The notes under the pieces are model-generated. The model did no database searches. It saw only the letters and a program-made list of their open reading frames with translations, and had not been told where the DNA came from. Position numbers and translations under genes: made by a program. Shown here piece after piece: positions 17,888 to 26,876 of a stretch of DNA of 64,000 nt (its first letter is position 1; each line of letters begins with the position of its first letter). The DNA comes from JAJRVM01 sp041752115 (GTDB lineage: Bacteria; Planctomycetota; Planctomycetia; Pirellulales; Pirellulaceae): the NCBI GenBank assembly GCA_041752115.1, contig JBGSHS010000450.1, forward strand, positions 24,039 through 88,038, given 5' to 3'.

Positions 17888-19111
17888 CTACTCGAAGCCC
17901 CCCGGTGGTGAAAGGTCTACCTCCTCCGGGGATGGATTGCCCCGTCGATCCGCCGATTCGGCCAGCAGACGTTCGTACAGGGCGTGGAGCTGACGACTCA
18001 TCTCCTGATGACAGAATTGGCGGGTGAATCGTGCCCGGCCGTTCGCTCCCCACTGCTGCCGCTTCTGGGGATTCTGGGCCAGATCGACGATGGCGTCGGC
18101 CAGCGGCTGGACGCTGCAGGGGACCAGTAGATGTCCGGTGATATCCGGCAGCACGACTTCGCGTGCACCGTCAATGTCATAGCTGATCACGGGCCTGCCG
18201 GCGATGAGCGCTTGCGGGAGGGCGCGGGCCAGACCTTCCCGCAGGCTGGCGTGGATCAGGAAGTCCATCGCGCCTATCAGCGGTGCGATCCGCTGGGGGC
18301 TGACCAGGCCCGTGAAGTGGAAGTGTTCCGTCAGGCCGGCCTCGGCGATTTGCTGCTGCAGTGCCGGACGCAGGATGCCGTCTCCGACAAACAGGAAGTG
18401 GACCTGGTGGCAGCGTGCGATCACGCTTGCCGCCGCTTGAATCACGTACTGATGCCCTTTCAGATGGAACAGCCGGGCGATCTTCCCCACGACGACGTCT
18501 TCGTCGCGCAGTCCGAGTTCACGGCGTACCGCCTCGCGGTGTTGTGCGGCGTCGAGAAAGGGAGCGACGTCCATGCCACTGTAGATCGTCGAGAACTTCT
18601 CGCGCGGAGCCACGCCGGCCGCGACCAGCAGATGGGTCATGGCATCCGCCACGCTGACCAGATGATGGCACCGTCGGGCGGCCACTGACTCGCACCAGCG
18701 ACAGAAGCTGCGGGCCGCGGCACGCTGGTAGTCGTGAAACGGAGCTCCATGCACCGTATGAACGATGGCAGGGATGCCTAAAGACGACGCGGCAAGCCGT
18801 CCCAGAATGCCTGCCTTGGCGCTGTGCGTGTGGACAACGTCGGGTTGGAAGGCACGCAGCTCCGCTTTGAGCGCGCGGTAGCCACACAGGTCGTGCCAGG
18901 GTTGGATCGGACGCAGCAACGAGGGGAGCAATCTGACCGGAACCTCCCCTGCTCCGTCACGCGCCAGCAAGTCTCCTTCCGGGCCGATCGACGGTCCCGT
19001 AATCAGGATCACGTCATCACCGAACAGCCGCACGGCATCCTTGCAGCTGAGCAGCGTGTTCTCCTGAGCGCCCCCGACAATCATGCGCGTGATGACATGT
19101 GCGATCCGCAT
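17888..19111 (-). CDS. Glycosyltransferase family 4-like protein
   Basis: About 407 residues from ATG 19111, which has AGGTCA about 8 nt upstream; the longer frame to 19219 lacks support. GT-B fold features: N-terminal MRIAHVITRMIVGGAQENTL, VVHTHSAKAGILGRLAA, VHTVHGAPFHDY; C-terminal VVGKIARLFHLKGHQYVIQA, FVGDGILRPALQQQI, FTGLVSPQRIAPLIGAMDF, and the nucleotide-sugar EX7E-like region SLREGLARALPQALIAGRPVI. Such retaining enzymes build polysaccharide or lipid-linked sugars at the cytoplasmic membrane face. The sugar and acceptor cannot be told. The neighbouring truA and kinase genes are on the same strand (117 and 86 nt apart), so co-transcription is possible but the functions are unrelated. 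Confidence 0.9.
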   Translation of the reverse strand: MRIAHVITRMIVGGAQENTLLSCKDAVRLFGDDVILITGPSIGPEGDLLARDGAGEVPVRLLPSLLRPIQPWHDLCGYRALKAELRAFQPDVVHTHSAKAGILGRLAASSLGIPAIVHTVHGAPFHDYQRAAARSFCRWCESVAARRCHHLVSVADAMTHLLVAAGVAPREKFSTIYSGMDVAPFLDAAQHREAVRRELGLRDEDVVVGKIARLFHLKGHQYVIQAAASVIARCHQVHFLFVGDGILRPALQQQIAEAGLTEHFHFTGLVSPQRIAPLIGAMDFLIHASLREGLARALPQALIAGRPVISYDIDGAREVVLPDITGHLLVPCSVQPLADAIVDLAQNPQKRQQWGANGRARFTRQFCHQEMSRQLHALYERLLAESADRRGNPSPEEVDLSPPGGFE

Positions 19112-19228
19112 GCGTGTGACCTGCCACTGGAAGTGGTGAGTTATTCGAGTCGTTCGGGCGGAGGGCCTGCCTGGTCCGCCTACCTCTTCTGAACCAGGGT
19201 GACAACGTCCTGCCACCACGTGGGATCG

Positions 19229-20038
19229 TTATTCTCCATCCCCCTGCTCTCCCCTCCCCTCCTCTCCGCCCGGCGTCCGACCGGTGAGCTCGCCATAGCG
19301 TACCAGCAGCAGTGTCAAGCCGTGCGCTGGAGCCGTGGGGCCGGCCGCTGACCGGTCCAGGCCGGCCAGCACACTGCGCATCCACTCGGCGGACCGTTCG
19401 CCACGTCCGACCATGACGAGCGACCCGACAATGTTGCGAACCATGTTGTAGAGGAATCCGTTGGCTTCGATTTCGATGACCATCCGCTCGCTGTGATCAT
19501 GGCTCACCCGCTGCACGGTCAGCTCACGTACCGTCCGGACGCTGGTCTTACGCGGTGCTCCGGCCGCCTCAAAGCTGCGGAAATCGTGAGTTCCCAGCAG
19601 GTGCTCTGCCCCCTGCGACATCCGCTCGACATCCAGCGTCTGCGGCACGTACCAGCAGAACGCACGCGAAAACAAGTCCCGATGCACTCCTTCCTGGATC
19701 TGATACCGGTATCGCTTGGCCGTCGCGCAGCGGATGGCGTGAAAGTCGAGCGCCGCTTCCGTTATCTCCCTTACGAAAATATCGTCCGGAGTGTTTGCGT
19801 TGATCGCTCGACGCAGGACGTCGGGGCCCAGCCGGGTAGCACAGCGGAAGCTGGCCACCTGCCCCAGCGCGTGGACTCCTGCATCCGTCCGGCCGCTGCC
19901 GGTGACCTGGACCCGACTGCCGACAATGCGTTGCAGGGCCTCTTCCAGCGTTCCCTGCACGGTGGCCTTGCCCGGCTGCAGCTGCCACCCGCAATAGGCG
20001 GTTCCCTCGTAGGCGAGCGTCATCTTGTAGCAGCGCAT
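19229..20038 (-). CDS. truA: tRNA pseudouridine(38-40) synthase
   Basis: About 269 residues from ATG 20038, with GAGG about 9 nt upstream; the frame open to 20215 gives an implausible extension. TruA converts uridines 38-40 in the anticodon arm of many tRNAs. Diagnostic: LAYEGTAYCGWQLQPG, the catalytic motif GSGRTDAGVHALGQVA with the nucleophilic Asp, AKRYRYQI, FCWYVP, DFRSFEAAG and GFLYNMVRNIVGSLVMVG. The C-terminal tail is Gly/Glu-rich and rather long. Monomer size fits the family. Confidence 0.95.
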   Translation of the reverse strand: MRCYKMTLAYEGTAYCGWQLQPGKATVQGTLEEALQRIVGSRVQVTGSGRTDAGVHALGQVASFRCATRLGPDVLRRAINANTPDDIFVREITEAALDFHAIRCATAKRYRYQIQEGVHRDLFSRAFCWYVPQTLDVERMSQGAEHLLGTHDFRSFEAAGAPRKTSVRTVRELTVQRVSHDHSERMVIEIEANGFLYNMVRNIVGSLVMVGRGERSAEWMRSVLAGLDRSAAGPTAPAHGLTLLLVRYGELTGRTPGGEEGRGEQGDGE

Positions 20039-20215
20039 CGAATACGCCTCGCGATCCACCCCCGCAACAGCCCGGCCCCCACAATGATCCCAGGAAAACG
20101 ACGCTCCCAGGAAAACGTCCCGGCATACGTCATGGTCCCTCGTCCCGCCGAGAACCGCCCAGTATAGAGATCCGGCGCCGTCCGGGACAGCAGGCGGAGA
20201 AACGACGCACGACAA

Positions 20216-20248
20216 GAGCCCTCGCGCGGTGACGCCACGCGAGGGCTC
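20216..20248 (-). terminator. Strong hairpin, probable rho-independent terminator
   Basis: GAGCCCTCGCG (20216-20226) pairs perfectly with CGCGAGGGCTC (20238-20248) around an 11-nt loop. On the minus strand it begins 39 nt after the stop at 20287 and is followed by the T-rich TTGTCGTGCGTCGTTTC. It separates the TIGR03000 gene from truA. Confidence 0.7.
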
Positions 20249-20286
20249 GTTCGCCGTGATTCACAAGGAGCGTTGCTCGGGATGAT

Positions 20287-21324
20287 CTACCGAGCGGAAG
20301 CGACCTTGTCGATGTTGAAGTCGAAAGTCAACGCGCGCTGGTCTCCAGCTCGCAGCGTGATCATCTCTTCCTTGACTCGGTCTTCCCCATTCTCGTTGAC
20401 CACCACGCGAACCATGTAATCGGACCAGGTCTGGCCGTCAGCCAGCTTCGTCGTCCGGAATGTGCGGACCAAACCGCTGCCGCGCGTCTCGTTCCCCGCC
20501 AGGTAAACCTTGGCATCAGCCGGAACGTGCAGCGTCAGAGCGGTCTCGACCGCTGTGCTGTCCATGGCATCGAAGGCCAGACGAGCGGTCTGACCGGCAC
20601 GCAGTTGCACCGTCTTGGACTGTACGACCGGCTTGCCGTCGATCAACATCTCCGCCTTGACTTCATACGTGTAGTCGAAGCCGGGCGTCAGGTTGCGAGA
20701 CACGTAGCGTCGCACGTCACCAGTGCTGCGAGTGGCCACGCCATTGACCAGGATGCGGGCGCCATTCGGGACGCTGACCGTCAACAAAGCGCTGTCGTGC
20801 ATCAGCGAGGTCTGCTTTTCCGGCAGCGGATTGCTTGGATCATCCGCCGGTGGAGTTGCCGGAGTCGGCCCAGCCGGTGCCTGGTCAGGAACGATAGAGG
20901 GCTCACCATAGATCACGCCCGTATCCGCTCCGCCACATCCACAGTCACTCACGGCGCATCCGCAGCTGGAGCAGCAAGTGGGGACGGTGCAGCAAGGATC
21001 GCAGCCCCAATAGTAGTTGTAATGATGTGTCCGCCAGCGATAAGCCCAACGGGTCAACAGGCCGCCACGCCAGCCGCACCCACTGTAGCAAGGGTCGCAG
21101 CAGTTGGTGTAACAGGGCGTGTAACAGGAAGTACCACACCCCCAGCCACCCCAAGAACCGCTCCAGCCACCATAATAGCTGTAACTGTAGCCCGTCCAGC
21201 CACCATAGTATGGTGCGCCACAGCATCCACGATAGCGCCAACCGGCTTCAGCCTGGCTACCCACCATTGCCATGCCGGCGACCACCGCGAGGCACATCAC
21301 AATTCGTACCAACCGTCGATTCAT
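20287..21324 (-). CDS. Exported Tyr/Gly/Cys-rich protein with TIGR03000-like repeats
   Basis: About 345 residues from ATG 21324 (GGGGAG 8 nt upstream). A signal peptide ends near GSQAEAG. Residues about 28-140 are rich in Tyr, Gly, Trp and Cys with many CC and CxxC pairs (SCYTPCYTNCCDPCYSGCG). A Pro-rich linker follows, then two copies of an about 80-residue beta-sandwich-like repeat: LTVSVPNGARILVNGVATRSTG ... QTARLAFDA, and LTLHVPADAKVYLAGNETRGSG ... DQRALTFDF. These match the planctomycete TIGR03000 domain, whose function is not established. Likely a surface or wall-associated protein; the Cys content suggests disulfide cross-linking, an inference. Confidence 0.85.
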   Translation of the reverse strand: MNRRLVRIVMCLAVVAGMAMVGSQAEAGWRYRGCCGAPYYGGWTGYSYSYYGGWSGSWGGWGCGTSCYTPCYTNCCDPCYSGCGWRGGLLTRWAYRWRTHHYNYYWGCDPCCTVPTCCSSCGCAVSDCGCGGADTGVIYGEPSIVPDQAPAGPTPATPPADDPSNPLPEKQTSLMHDSALLTVSVPNGARILVNGVATRSTGDVRRYVSRNLTPGFDYTYEVKAEMLIDGKPVVQSKTVQLRAGQTARLAFDAMDSTAVETALTLHVPADAKVYLAGNETRGSGLVRTFRTTKLADGQTWSDYMVRVVVNENGEDRVKEEMITLRAGDQRALTFDFNIDKVASAR

Positions 21325-21816
21325 CAGTTTGCTCCCCTTCACGAGACCGTTGGGATGTGCTTCCCACCCCAACCATCACCAGTCATGAATTCCCTTACAC
21401 GATAATCACTCAGTCCATGCCAGCCGCCATGGCGAAGCGGATCGATGACGCTCAGATCCCCACGAGGCTCCAAGTCGCGTGGGCTGAGGCTCAAACCATG
21501 GAGTGGCGTTTATGTACCAGCTCGGCGGGGGGAATTTACGGGGCTTTTCCCATCGCAATTACCGAGTTAGTCTAGCAATCGTAGCACGTAATTCAAGCAA
21601 ACTACATTGAATTTCTCGGTCGTACTGGGTGGGGTAAATGGGGTATCTGGCGGTTGTCGCGGGCACTCATGGAATCGATTCTGACGGCCAGAGTGTTCGA
21701 GCGGTTGGCGAGTAAGGTGAGGGGCAAGTGTCCGAAGGAGCTGCCGGAACCGATCCGCCGCCTGCTTGAGAATCAAGCCACGCCAGACGTCAGAATCGCT
21801 GCCGACAGGGCAACTG
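21325..21816. other. Intergenic region upstream of the TIGR03000 gene
   Basis: 492 nt between two minus-strand genes. The AT-rich patch 21570-21620 is a likely promoter position for the TIGR03000 gene (minus strand TTGCTT and, about 17 nt on, TGCTAGACT), but the match is weak. A plus-strand 67-codon frame at 21654-21857 is discussed under rejected items. Confidence 0.35.
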
Positions 21817-23085
21817 TCACTTGGTGGTGGGAGCCACGCGGACATCATCAAAGCTGATGGTCCCCACGGCGCCAAAGAGACCAATCCGGATGATGGCTTC
21901 CCGTGCCGACGGTGGGACTCGTATTAATTCCGACTGATGTTGCCAGTCGGCTGAGCCGCGAAAGGGACCGATCCAGCGGGGTGGGGACTGTTTGCGACTT
22001 TCGTCGAAAAAGGTCACGATGATCCCCGGCATCTGCTCGCTGGTCTGTCCCGGTCGGACGTTCTGGTACTTGACCCAGCCTGAGAGTTGCAGCTGCGAGA
22101 CGCTGCGCCCGTCGACAGGAAAGCCCTGCATGGCCCAGCCCGGCCTTCCCGGTTCCTCGTTGGTAATCGTCAGGAAAAACTCTCCTTCGGGGGCTGTTTT
22201 GTCGTGCACTTGAGTGGCCTGACGCTGGTAATACCAGTCGGGGACGAATCCCGTTGTGAGGGCCGGCTTCTCGAACCCTCCATTACTGATTTGCGGGTTT
22301 TTCGGATCGGGAAGGATCTCGCGTGCTTCCTCTGCTGTGCCGGTCATCGGCACGAACAAGGTAGGACGCAGCGCCTCTTGTTCCAGTTTTCCCTCCCGTT
22401 TGCGCATGACATACAGGGTCTGCGAATACCGCTCGCCCACCGGGATCACGATGATGCCCCCTTCCCGGAGCTGGTCGATGAGCGGTTGCGGGACGTTTTC
22501 GGGCGAGCAGGTGACGATGATCTTGTCGTAAGGGGCATGTTCTGCCCAGCCTTGAAAACCGTCGCCCACTCGGACGTGGACGTTGTCGTAGCGGAGCCGT
22601 TGAAGGGTGCGCTGAGCGCTGAGGCCGAGCGTTTCGACGATTTCGATCGAATAGACGGCTCGGACGAGACCACTGAGAATCGCCGCTTGATAGCCGCTAC
22701 CCGTGCCGATCTCCAGGACGCGATCGGTGGGTTGAGGATCCAATGCCTCGGTCATGAAAGCGACAATAAACGGCGACGAAATCGTCTGCTGATCTCCGAT
22801 CGGCAGGGACATGTCTTCGTAGGCCTGTTTGCGGTACTGTCGCGCCAGGAACTCATGCCGCGGCGTTTTTCGCATCGCCTCGATGACACGCGGATTTGTC
22901 ACTCCGGCGCCGATGACCGCGGTCTCCACCATCTTCTCTCGCGCGGCGTCGAGTTGATCGCGGGACTGAGCGCGCGTCGTCGGGGGCCACAGCAGCAACG
23001 TGACGATCGCTCCGGTCAAGGCGATGGGAGCGGAATTGACGATCGTCAGCCAGCCACATCGTGCTGTGTGCGTTTCGCGTCTCAT
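21817..23085 (-). CDS. pcm: Exported protein-L-isoaspartate O-methyltransferase with C-terminal carbohydrate-binding-like domain
   Basis: About 422 residues. ATG 23085 (AAGGGAG about 9 nt upstream) precedes a hydrophobic segment (APIALTGAIVTLLLWPPTTRAQS) that looks like a signal peptide or anchor. Residues about 55-270 are PCMT: VIEAMRKTPRHEFL, DMSLPIGDQQTISSPFIVAF, VLEIGTGSGYQAAILSGL (SAM-binding), VGDGFQGWAEHAPYDKIIVT. The enzyme normally repairs isoaspartyl residues in cytosolic proteins, so export is unusual. Residues about 275-420 form an extra beta-rich domain (ISNGGFEKP ... TISFDDVRVAP) resembling CBM4/9-type or other galactose-binding-like sandwiches. Fusion and export are visible; the function of the added domain is inferred. 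Confidence 0.85.
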   Translation of the reverse strand: MRRETHTARCGWLTIVNSAPIALTGAIVTLLLWPPTTRAQSRDQLDAAREKMVETAVIGAGVTNPRVIEAMRKTPRHEFLARQYRKQAYEDMSLPIGDQQTISSPFIVAFMTEALDPQPTDRVLEIGTGSGYQAAILSGLVRAVYSIEIVETLGLSAQRTLQRLRYDNVHVRVGDGFQGWAEHAPYDKIIVTCSPENVPQPLIDQLREGGIIVIPVGERYSQTLYVMRKREGKLEQEALRPTLFVPMTGTAEEAREILPDPKNPQISNGGFEKPALTTGFVPDWYYQRQATQVHDKTAPEGEFFLTITNEEPGRPGWAMQGFPVDGRSVSQLQLSGWVKYQNVRPGQTSEQMPGIIVTFFDESRKQSPPRWIGPFRGSADWQHQSELIRVPPSAREAIIRIGLFGAVGTISFDDVRVAPTTK

Positions 23086-23177
23086 CACCATCACTCCCTT
23101 CTTGCGGGCACCCCACGCGAACGGACAGACGCGACACGAGTGCGAGTGCAGCACGTCGGTGGCGGTGATCATCTACG

Positions 23178-24110
23178 TCAGGTCTTGGAACCCATTCCCT
23201 TGGTCAGAGCCATGAAGGCGGATTCCAGATTCACTTCTTCTTCAGTGAACAGCTTGATGCGATATCCGGCTGCCACCAGTGCGGTGGACAGGTCCGTGTA
23301 TTCGGACACATCTTTGTGCAGCGTGACGACGATCTTGGAATGATCCAGCCGCACGTTTTCGACCAAGGGATGCTGGGTGAGCAGTTCTGCTGCGCTGTCC
23401 CTGTTCGTGGTCACACCGACATGGAGCACAATCTGATCGCGCACTTGCCGCAGTACTTCCGAGACGGCGGCGTTGACCGACATGACACCTTTATCGATGA
23501 TACCGATCTTGTTGCAGATGTCGGCCAATTCCGGCAGGATATGACTCGAAACCACGATCGTCTTGCCCATTTCGCCCAGGCGACGGAGCAGGTTCCGCAT
23601 TTCGATCCGCGCGCGGGGATCCAGGCCACTGAGCGGTTCGTCCAGCAGCAGCACCTGCGGGTCATGCAGCAGGACCCGGGCCAGGCCGAGACGCTGCGTC
23701 TGTCCGCGCGACAGCGTGTTGGCATAGGCGTCACGTTTGAAGTCCAGATCGACGATCTCGAGCTTTTCGTTGCAGACTCGCCGCCGCTCCGCTCCCCGAA
23801 TACGATAGGCGGCGGCGAAGAACTCCAGGTACTCGATGACTTTCATGTCGTCGTAGACACCAAAGAAATCCGGCATGTAGCCGACCAGACGCCGAATCTC
23901 TTTCGGTTGCGTATAGATCGAGTTGCCGCACACGTAGGCTTCACCCCACGTCGGATTCAGCAGCGTCGCAATAATCCGCATCGTCGTCGTCTTGCCCGCT
24001 CCGTTGGGGCCGATAAAGCCGAACAGGTCCCCTTCGTTCAGATCCAGCTCGATCGACTGGATCGCAAACATGTCGCCGTATTTCTTGGTCAGATCGTGTG
24101 TCTTGATCAC
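23178..24110 (-). CDS. ABC transporter ATP-binding protein
   Basis: About 310 residues. I start at GTG 24110 (IKTHDLTKKYGDMFAIQSI); an ATG at 24149 would add 13 residues, and neither has a strong Shine-Dalgarno. Walker A GFIGPNGAGKTTTMRII, Q-loop region VGYMPDFFGVYDDMK, signature TLSRGQTQRLGLARVLL (LSRGQ in place of LSGGQ), Walker B VLLLDEPLSGLDP, and H-loop VVSSHILPELADIC. The type resembles CcmA/GldA-like and Na+ or drug efflux ATPases. The C-terminal ~80 residues form a regulatory-looking tail. No permease gene is adjacent: the upstream co-directional gene (58 nt away) is the large membrane-anchored protein at 24168-26498, which probably belongs to the same transporter. Confidence 0.9.
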   Translation of the reverse strand: MIKTHDLTKKYGDMFAIQSIELDLNEGDLFGFIGPNGAGKTTTMRIIATLLNPTWGEAYVCGNSIYTQPKEIRRLVGYMPDFFGVYDDMKVIEYLEFFAAAYRIRGAERRRVCNEKLEIVDLDFKRDAYANTLSRGQTQRLGLARVLLHDPQVLLLDEPLSGLDPRARIEMRNLLRRLGEMGKTIVVSSHILPELADICNKIGIIDKGVMSVNAAVSEVLRQVRDQIVLHVGVTTNRDSAAELLTQHPLVENVRLDHSKIVVTLHKDVSEYTDLSTALVAAGYRIKLFTEEEVNLESAFMALTKGMGSKT

Positions 24111-24167
24111 GTGCAGTTCTTTCGCGCTTGTGAGGTGCGCCCAGCCCAATGTACGTGGGGCGTAGGG

Positions 24168-26498
24168 TTAGGTGTCACTCTGCAGAGTGACGGGGAGTAA
24201 GATGCGGTAGAACGTCCAATGCTGATCCGGATTCGGTCCAGTCGCATCGGGCTGCGTGTCAGCGGGCTGACCGTGCGTGACTGGCGTGTTGATGTCGTTC
24301 CTTTGAGTCTCTGGCAACGGACTGCCCGACGCGACGTTGGATTCCGATGGTGGACGATCGCTGTGACTGATCGTCAGCCGACTGGCGGGGAGTCTGCTGC
24401 GGCCAACCAGGATGGCCTGTCCTTCGCGCAAGTGTCGGCTGAGGTCGATATACCCTTGATAGCTGTGGGACAGTCGAGTGAATGGACGGCCGCCAGCTGC
24501 CGAGTAGAACATCAGCATTTCGACAATGCGTGGCGGGTCCGACAAGTCGTCGTGATTCCAGGAGCCGCCCTCGTCGCGAGTTCCAACGATCCGTCGGCGC
24601 GCCAGCAGCCAGCTGAGATCGAGCGGTGACTTGCCGCCGAGCTGAAATGTCTCGCCGGGACCGAAACGCCCGTCGATCGGGTACGCCCAATTTCCGAAGA
24701 ACACCCAGGCGTTGGAGAGTTCCACGTCGAGCGGGTTGGTCACCGTGCCCTGAAGCAAATCCTGTCGATTGGCAGTCAGCTGCCCGACTTCCCCAACGGC
24801 GCCGTGAGCTTCCCACCGCGCGATCAGCCCCTTGGTCGACGCCGTGTGAATCGGCAACTGCTCAATAGGCGGGCCGGCTCTCGCCTGCCGCCCTGAGCCA
24901 TAGTTGATCCGATACTCCTCGCTCAACACATCCACAGTGGTGGTCGTGTTCATGCCGCCCAAACCCGTACCTGGCAGCCCGTGCCACGAGAGCAGGACTT
25001 CCGGCGTATTTCTGTCCAGCTGCAAAGCCGGCTCAGGAGCCAGATCGACATCGAGGCGAGTAGTCTGCGGACTGTAGATGCTCGCCCACGTCGTGCCACG
25101 CACCCATTGCTCAGCGGGATCCACATCGACCACATCGATCTGATTCAACTGGGTCCGCAAGCCTTTCCAGTGTCCGCTCAGCCAGACGGCTAACAGGCAG
25201 AAACCAACGACAATGAATGGAAATGTGACCCAGGTCCAATGGAACCGCTGAAGCTTGCGCAGACCGAAGAAATCGACCGGCCCCAGCACCAGGACATACA
25301 GGACCAGCAACGCTGCGACCCACGAGAACTGCACCAGTGTGACTCCCTGAAACTGATCCAGCGCCGCGCGCAGTTGACCCGACACGTCATCAAATCCCAC
25401 ATGGGTCACCTGACCCACACTCTCGTCGCTCAGCGCCGAGTCTTCTTCGTCCGAATGGGGCTGAAGCAGCTTGGCCAGCAGGCGAGGTCGTGACGGCCAG
25501 GTCGAGACCGGAGGCAGATCGAGATCGATCGCCAGATACGTCACTTCACCAAACCCGATCGGGAACCGTGTGATGATGGCTCGATCATCCGTCCCGCCGG
25601 CCCCCTCGTAGCAGGTGACTCGTCCCCGTTGCGCGGAATAGATGGCCAGCGGCGAATCCGGGCTGCCAAGGATCCGATCCGCAGCCCGCGCGTAATTCTC
25701 CAGGCCGGAAGCCTTCCAGAACTCATCCAACTCAATGAACTCGCCAGGGCGCAAGGGGTAGAAACGATGGTCGGGTGCAAACAGCTCGGGAGCACGCTTG
25801 CCAGAGGTCAGCACCAGTCGGCCACCCAGCCGCAACCAATGAAGGAACGCTTCGAACTGCTGATCACTCATCGTTTCCAGGGGAGTGGTAACGCCGGTGG
25901 CCACAACCACCACGTTGACCCCCTCATAGCCGAACCACTGATCGGGAAAGTCCTCCGGTTCGCTCACCAGGCTCGAGACGAGCCGTTCGCTTCGCATACG
26001 CACAAACAGGGCCGCCGATTCGTCCACGCGGACATCCGCCCCCATTGTCACCACCCAATGCCAGGTCGCCGGCCGCGGCACCGTATCCGCGAGGCTCTGC
26101 TGGTCGACAATCGTCCCCTCGCGATCGCGCAGCACGCCGCGCACGCGACCATCGATCCGGCCCAGTTTGAAGTAACGCCACCCCGTCCACTCTCCTCCGG
26201 CGGGAATCTCCAGCAACCGGTCCGCTCCGTTCGTGTAGCGAGTGGCCAGATCATCGCCGTCAGGGGCCGACAATTCGAACTTACCGCTGAATCCTTCACT
26301 CCCACCACGAATCGTAACTCGCACTGGCGTCCAGTAACCGACTTTGAAGTCGCCGCCTAATCCGACCTGCATTTTGGCAATGCTCGGACTGTCTTGCGGT
26401 GCGTCGTCGGCCGCCCAGGCAACCGGCGTCGAACCACGCAGAACGAGACCGAGGGCGAGCGAGGCGAGCAGAAGCGGGAGAACGAATCGATTGCTCAC
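24168..26498 (-). CDS. Large exported membrane-anchored protein, partner of the ABC ATPase
   Basis: About 776 residues from GTG 26498, preceded by GAGGTAA at about 9 nt. A signal peptide (FVLPLLLASLALGLVLRGSTPVAWA) is followed by an extracytoplasmic region (residues about 30-420) with a GATase/Rossmann-like segment (GYEGVNVVVVATGVTTPLE ... HWLRLGGRLVLTSG). Two membrane helices follow (VAALLVLYVLVLGPVDFFGL; WVTFPFIVVGFCLLAVWLSG) and another extracytoplasmic region of ~300 residues. This layout resembles the DUF4350/GldG-like auxiliary proteins found beside GldA-type ABC ATPases in planctomycetes. Co-directional and 58 nt from the ATPase gene. The function is inferred from context. Confidence 0.75.
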   Translation of the reverse strand: MSNRFVLPLLLASLALGLVLRGSTPVAWAADDAPQDSPSIAKMQVGLGGDFKVGYWTPVRVTIRGGSEGFSGKFELSAPDGDDLATRYTNGADRLLEIPAGGEWTGWRYFKLGRIDGRVRGVLRDREGTIVDQQSLADTVPRPATWHWVVTMGADVRVDESAALFVRMRSERLVSSLVSEPEDFPDQWFGYEGVNVVVVATGVTTPLETMSDQQFEAFLHWLRLGGRLVLTSGKRAPELFAPDHRFYPLRPGEFIELDEFWKASGLENYARAADRILGSPDSPLAIYSAQRGRVTCYEGAGGTDDRAIITRFPIGFGEVTYLAIDLDLPPVSTWPSRPRLLAKLLQPHSDEEDSALSDESVGQVTHVGFDDVSGQLRAALDQFQGVTLVQFSWVAALLVLYVLVLGPVDFFGLRKLQRFHWTWVTFPFIVVGFCLLAVWLSGHWKGLRTQLNQIDVVDVDPAEQWVRGTTWASIYSPQTTRLDVDLAPEPALQLDRNTPEVLLSWHGLPGTGLGGMNTTTTVDVLSEEYRINYGSGRQARAGPPIEQLPIHTASTKGLIARWEAHGAVGEVGQLTANRQDLLQGTVTNPLDVELSNAWVFFGNWAYPIDGRFGPGETFQLGGKSPLDLSWLLARRRIVGTRDEGGSWNHDDLSDPPRIVEMLMFYSAAGGRPFTRLSHSYQGYIDLSRHLREGQAILVGRSRLPASRLTISHSDRPPSESNVASGSPLPETQRNDINTPVTHGQPADTQPDATGPNPDQHWTFYRILLPVTLQSDT

Positions 26499-26876
26499 GT
26501 GAACAGTTACCTCGCGGCAGATATTTCGCGTCCAAGAGGAGTCATGCCAGTGATGCGATGGCGTGCTGTTCCTGCAGCCAGACAGCTCCAGATGCTCTCC
26601 AGCATAATTGGATACTCGGAGTCTTTGAATGACCGTGTTCTGACGATGCCGGTTTTTCATGCTTCCTACTCGGACCAACCACTGAAACCGTACTGAGAGG
26701 GCCCCGGTCGATAATACTCGCCAACCCCTCGCAGGCCGTTGGGCCCGACTGTTCCTCGCCTACCGGGCAGTCGACCCCCAGCTGCGCCGGTGACGAACCG
26801 GTCGCGGCCGCCGTCCACTCGGGACCGAACCGTGGGTTTCGTTCCCTCAGATTCCGATGTTCCTCTCGCGTGTCGT
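26499..26876. other. Intergenic region upstream of the large exported protein
   Basis: 378 nt between two minus-strand genes. GC-rich; I see no hairpin, tRNA or small gene that I can support. Confidence 0.35.

Noticed and set aside
17802..18053. N-terminal extension of the Ser/Thr kinase
   Set aside because: Overlaps the glycosyltransferase coding region and has Gly/Pro/Arg-rich noise composition; kinase fold starts after GTG 17801.
21654..21857. 67-codon plus-strand frame (MSRALMESILTARVFE...)
   Set aside because: Plausible composition but overlaps the end of pcm by 41 nt, has no Shine-Dalgarno and no family; not supported.
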